A DNA stretch of 7,995 nt, from assembly GCA_037441525.1 (NCBI GenBank), contig JBBISA010000091.1, positions 1 to 7,995 of the forward strand, in the 5' to 3' direction. Under the pieces are notes generated by a model, which saw only the letters and a program-made list of their open reading frames with translations, did not search any database and was not told where the DNA came from. The position numbers and the translations under genes are program-made. Numbering within the stretch: position 1 is the first letter of the stretch; each line of letters begins with the position of its first letter. Positions 5,764 through 7,995 of this stretch are shown here, piece after piece. This DNA is from SKVR01 sp037441525 (GTDB taxonomy: Bacteria; Bacteroidota; Bacteroidia; Bacteroidales; UBA7960).

Positions 5764-7170
5764 CTATAACCATCTCCAGATAAATATCATTGCCAGAAAT
5801 ATACTCCCATAAATAATGGGAATTAGATACGATGAATATCCTAAGTTGAGTTTTTCGTCATTCGTGTTAAATTTCTTCACTACCTTAACGCTTAGCCAAA
5901 TCCCAATGACCATGAACCCAACTAAAAACAACGATACCAGTGTATTTAACCAAAGTGGGGGTTGTTGCAGGGTAATATTACCGTCAATTATCTTTTGAGC
6001 CGTCGAAACGCCTGTAACATCATCAAAAAGATGTTCGAAATAAGGGATGCGTGATGTAGATTTTAAAACCGCTTTTGCCAAATGAGCCGATGCAATAATG
6101 GGAATAAAAGCAATTCCGTAATTGAGCAAATACTCTTTGAATTTGATTGCAACACCAGCCAATCGGGCAAAAAGAAAAGGAAGTAACCATAGGATGAAAG
6201 GCACGAACGCAAATAGTATTGCACCTTTTAAAAATCCCGACACGAATTTGTTTTCAATTGCCAAAGGTTTTATAACCAAATCGGGCAGAAAGGAAAGATA
6301 AGCATCGGTTACTTTCCATTCCGACCATATTTCGGAAATTACAAACCCCGAAACCACCAAAACAAAAATCATTTCAGCCATTCGAAGCGGTTTCAACTGA
6401 AACAAATCGTTGGCAAACCCGATGTATTTGAATTGTGGGCTTGGACGGTCGGTATTAGGGTGCGATTGGTAATTTGAACAGGTTTTAAGGCAACCCGCAC
6501 ATAAAATACAATCGGAATTATCGGTGATGTTGGCAGGGTACAAATCAACCCCGCAACTTTTATAGTTCAGATTGTACTGGTATTTCTTGTGGATGCACGA
6601 TTTATCTTTACAGCTATCGCAAATATTCTTATCCTTAACACGCCAACCGAAAAATGAAAGTCGTGAATACAATCCTAACAAATAACCTACAGGGCAAACA
6701 TATCGGCAAAATGTGTTTTTCTCATAAATACTGCCAATAATTACCGAAACCCCAACAATAGCCAAAAGATAAACAGCCATAAAAAACGGGTTGCGGTGGA
6801 TGGCAAAACCTTGTATGCCGATAAAAAGAATAATAATGTAAAAAACGGTTATTGCCCAACCCGAAAGTAACCATGCCGGGCGTTTGCGTTTAAGACCGAT
6901 TTTAGCAAAGAATGTTGTAATGAGTTCAACAGGGCAAACCATGCACCAAATGCGACCAAAGAAAACAGCCAAAATGATTATGGCTGGCCACCAATACGAC
7001 CAAACAATTAAATTACCAAGGTTCGTGTTCCGTAGTTGTTTTAAAAATGCAGCATCGGTAGAATAAGCCATTAAACCTGTTACAATTAAAACGATGTATA
7101 AAGCAAGCGAAATGTATTTCAGAAAGACAGGGAAATACCATTTTTGAAGTAAGCTATTAAGTTTTTTCAT
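5764..7170 (-). CDS. Polytopic 4Fe-4S membrane protein (NapH/NosR/CcoG-like)
   Basis: This 468-residue protein has about nine hydrophobic segments (near 17-35, 52-71, 104-120, 128-146, 265-281, 312-336, 350-365, 408-428 and 447-466) around a soluble Fe-S region at 180-260. Two loop motifs, C76-MV-C79-P and C155-RYV-C159-P, are the paired CxxxCP-type signatures of the NapH/NosR/CcoG group. The first is shortened to CxxCP. C221, C224, C227 and C231 form a classic 4Fe-4S set. A second set, C184, C187, C192 and C206, is irregular. A histidine (H363) lies in a late membrane segment. Family members pass electrons between the quinone pool and periplasmic or cytosolic enzymes. The partner here is unknown. 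It follows the TSUP permease gene by 12 bases, with GGGA just before its ATG, so it is translated from the same message. Confidence 0.8.
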   Translation of the reverse strand: MKKLNSLLQKWYFPVFLKYISLALYIVLIVTGLMAYSTDAAFLKQLRNTNLGNLIVWSYWWPAIIILAVFFGRIWCMVCPVELITTFFAKIGLKRKRPAWLLSGWAITVFYIIILFIGIQGFAIHRNPFFMAVYLLAIVGVSVIIGSIYEKNTFCRYVCPVGYLLGLYSRLSFFGWRVKDKNICDSCKDKSCIHKKYQYNLNYKSCGVDLYPANITDNSDCILCAGCLKTCSNYQSHPNTDRPSPQFKYIGFANDLFQLKPLRMAEMIFVLVVSGFVISEIWSEWKVTDAYLSFLPDLVIKPLAIENKFVSGFLKGAILFAFVPFILWLLPFLFARLAGVAIKFKEYLLNYGIAFIPIIASAHLAKAVLKSTSRIPYFEHLFDDVTGVSTAQKIIDGNITLQQPPLWLNTLVSLFLVGFMVIGIWLSVKVVKKFNTNDEKLNLGYSSYLIPIIYGSIFLAMIFIWRWL

Positions 7171-7182
7171 ATCCCGGTCGTA

Positions 7183-7956
7183 TTAAATTAATCCAATACC
7201 TAAAGCAATTGAAATGAGGATGAGCATTACCGCTACAATGAATTGAATGCTACGAAGGGTTACTTTTTTAAGCAACCTTTTGCCGAAATATGCCCCTGCA
7301 ATTGCTGCAAGGGTTGCGGAGATTAACAGTGTGAGGTTTTCGTGCAGGTTAGCCGATGTAAAACGGGAAGCATAAACCGAAAGTCGGGTAAAATCTACTA
7401 AACAAGCAATCACAACTCCTGTAGCAATGTATGCTTCTTTTGATAACCCGCTTTTTATAAGAAATGCACTGCGGATTGCTCCCTGAATACCCGATAATCC
7501 GCCAAAGAAACCACTCAGGATGCCGCCCCATACCAATTTTTCTTTACCAAACTGGACTTTTTGGAACGATGGGGATATTTCAAGAATAGAAAAGATAATT
7601 AAAAGTAATGCGATGATGAGTTTCACTGGGGTGATTTCAAACGACCTGCCCCAAAGTTCGTATTGCAACAGTGTTGGTAAAATGGTAATTCGCAATAACA
7701 GCCATGCACCGGCAAATGATGCCAGAATTGCAGGAATCCCGAAACGAAGCAAAACGGCTTTGTCGGTATTTTTACCGACTAGAGCTATTTTGAAAAGATT
7801 GTTTGAAAAATGCACCACGCCTGTAAGTGCAATTGCAATATCAATTGGGAAAAATATGGCAAAAACAGGGGCTAAAATAGTTCCCAGCCCGAAACCTGAA
7901 AAGAACGTTAAAACGGCTGTAAAAAATGCTGCTAAACAAATAATTATGATTTCCAT
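7183..7956 (-). CDS. TauE/SafE (TSUP) family permease
   Basis: This 257-residue membrane protein has seven to eight predicted helices arranged as two related halves, each starting with the glycine-rich family signature: residues about 19-37 (FSGFGLGTILAPVFAIFFP) and about 144-165 (GGILSGFFGGLSGIQGAIRS). Length fits the TSUP family, which moves sulfite, thiosulfate, sulfoacetate or other organic sulfur anions across the inner membrane. The substrate cannot be told from sequence. It is the first gene of the minus-strand operon with the Fe-S membrane protein, which suggests a link between sulfur-compound transport and membrane redox chemistry (inferred). The ATG at 7956 opens directly into the first helix, with a weak GGAA upstream. 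Confidence 0.88.
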   Translation of the reverse strand: MEIIIICLAAFFTAVLTFFSGFGLGTILAPVFAIFFPIDIAIALTGVVHFSNNLFKIALVGKNTDKAVLLRFGIPAILASFAGAWLLLRITILPTLLQYELWGRSFEITPVKLIIALLLIIFSILEISPSFQKVQFGKEKLVWGGILSGFFGGLSGIQGAIRSAFLIKSGLSKEAYIATGVVIACLVDFTRLSVYASRFTSANLHENLTLLISATLAAIAGAYFGKRLLKKVTLRSIQFIVAVMLILISIALGIGLI

Positions 7957-7981
7957 ACAGTTCCATTTTTAAGTTATATTG

Positions 7982-7989
7982 CAAAAATA
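7982..7989 (-). promoter_or_regulatory. Bacteroidota -7 promoter box of the TSUP/Fe-S operon
   Basis: On the minus strand this reads TATTTTTG followed by C, an exact fit to TAnnTTTG, 25 bases before the TSUP start codon. The matching -33 element would lie beyond the right edge of the window and cannot be checked. Position and sequence both fit the main promoter of the two-gene operon. Confidence 0.6.
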
Positions 7990-7995
7990 GGATGT

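Noticed and set aside
7520..7972. Plus-strand open frame of 150 codons over the TSUP gene
   Set aside because: It is the reverse of a strongly hydrophobic membrane gene whose family signatures are clear on the minus strand.
1..7995. CRISPR array, tRNA or rRNA
   Set aside because: Reading both strands I found no series of spaced direct repeats, no tRNA-like fold and no rRNA-like conserved sequence. The only spaced repeat series is the three-site operator array at 5188-5238, which is too short and too closely spaced for CRISPR.

Overview
The window looks like a contig end from a member of the Bacteroidota, probably Bacteroidales-like and probably metagenomic. The evidence is low-to-moderate GC, Bacteroidota-type -7 promoter boxes (TAnnTTTG), few Shine-Dalgarno sequences, and protein families typical of Bacteroidota integrative elements and chromosomes. 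No species can be named from the sequence alone.

Layout. (1) Positions 1-67 are GC-rich (about 63%) and read on the minus strand as one Rhs/YD-repeat unit. They are unrelated to what follows and look like a chimeric join or a sharp recombination edge. (2) Positions 79-3698 (+) hold a tight two-gene unit. The first gene is the C-terminal part of a large SF2/Snf2-like helicase with its 5' end missing. Two bases later comes a 658-residue protein that joins a RadC-like JAB/MPN domain, a duplicated helical repeat and a RecA-like ATPase. This resembles the DNA-processing section of an integrative/conjugative element. (3) Positions 3699-5646 hold a small redox module: a QorB/NmrA-like NAD(P)-binding protein and a DoxX-like membrane protein in one minus-strand operon, and a divergent HxlR-family regulator. 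The control region between them has two perfect 16-bp palindromes and a third partial copy. A strong hairpin plus T-run ends the minus-strand operon. (4) Positions 5647-5755 hold a second, diverged copy of the 3' end of the ATPase gene, with no start and no body. (5) Positions 5764-7956 (-) hold a two-gene operon, a TauE/SafE (TSUP) permease followed by a polytopic 4Fe-4S membrane protein of the NapH/NosR/CcoG type, with a good -7 box at the right edge.

How it fits together. The redox module lies exactly between two copies of the ATPase gene's 3' end, about 89% identical over 81 bases with 7 of 9 differences silent. This is the most informative structure here. It suggests that the module, as a unit of about 2.05 kb, entered at the end of the ATPase gene and supplied a replacement 3' end, or that a second ATPase gene was lost down to its tail. 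Within the module, the HxlR protein probably senses thiol-reactive or electrophilic stress and controls the quinone reductase-like and DoxX genes through the palindromes, as in the divergent qorB/ytfH arrangement of E. coli. The TSUP/Fe-S operon is a separate unit, plausibly for sulfur-anion export and membrane electron transfer. Its exact substrate cannot be read from the sequence.
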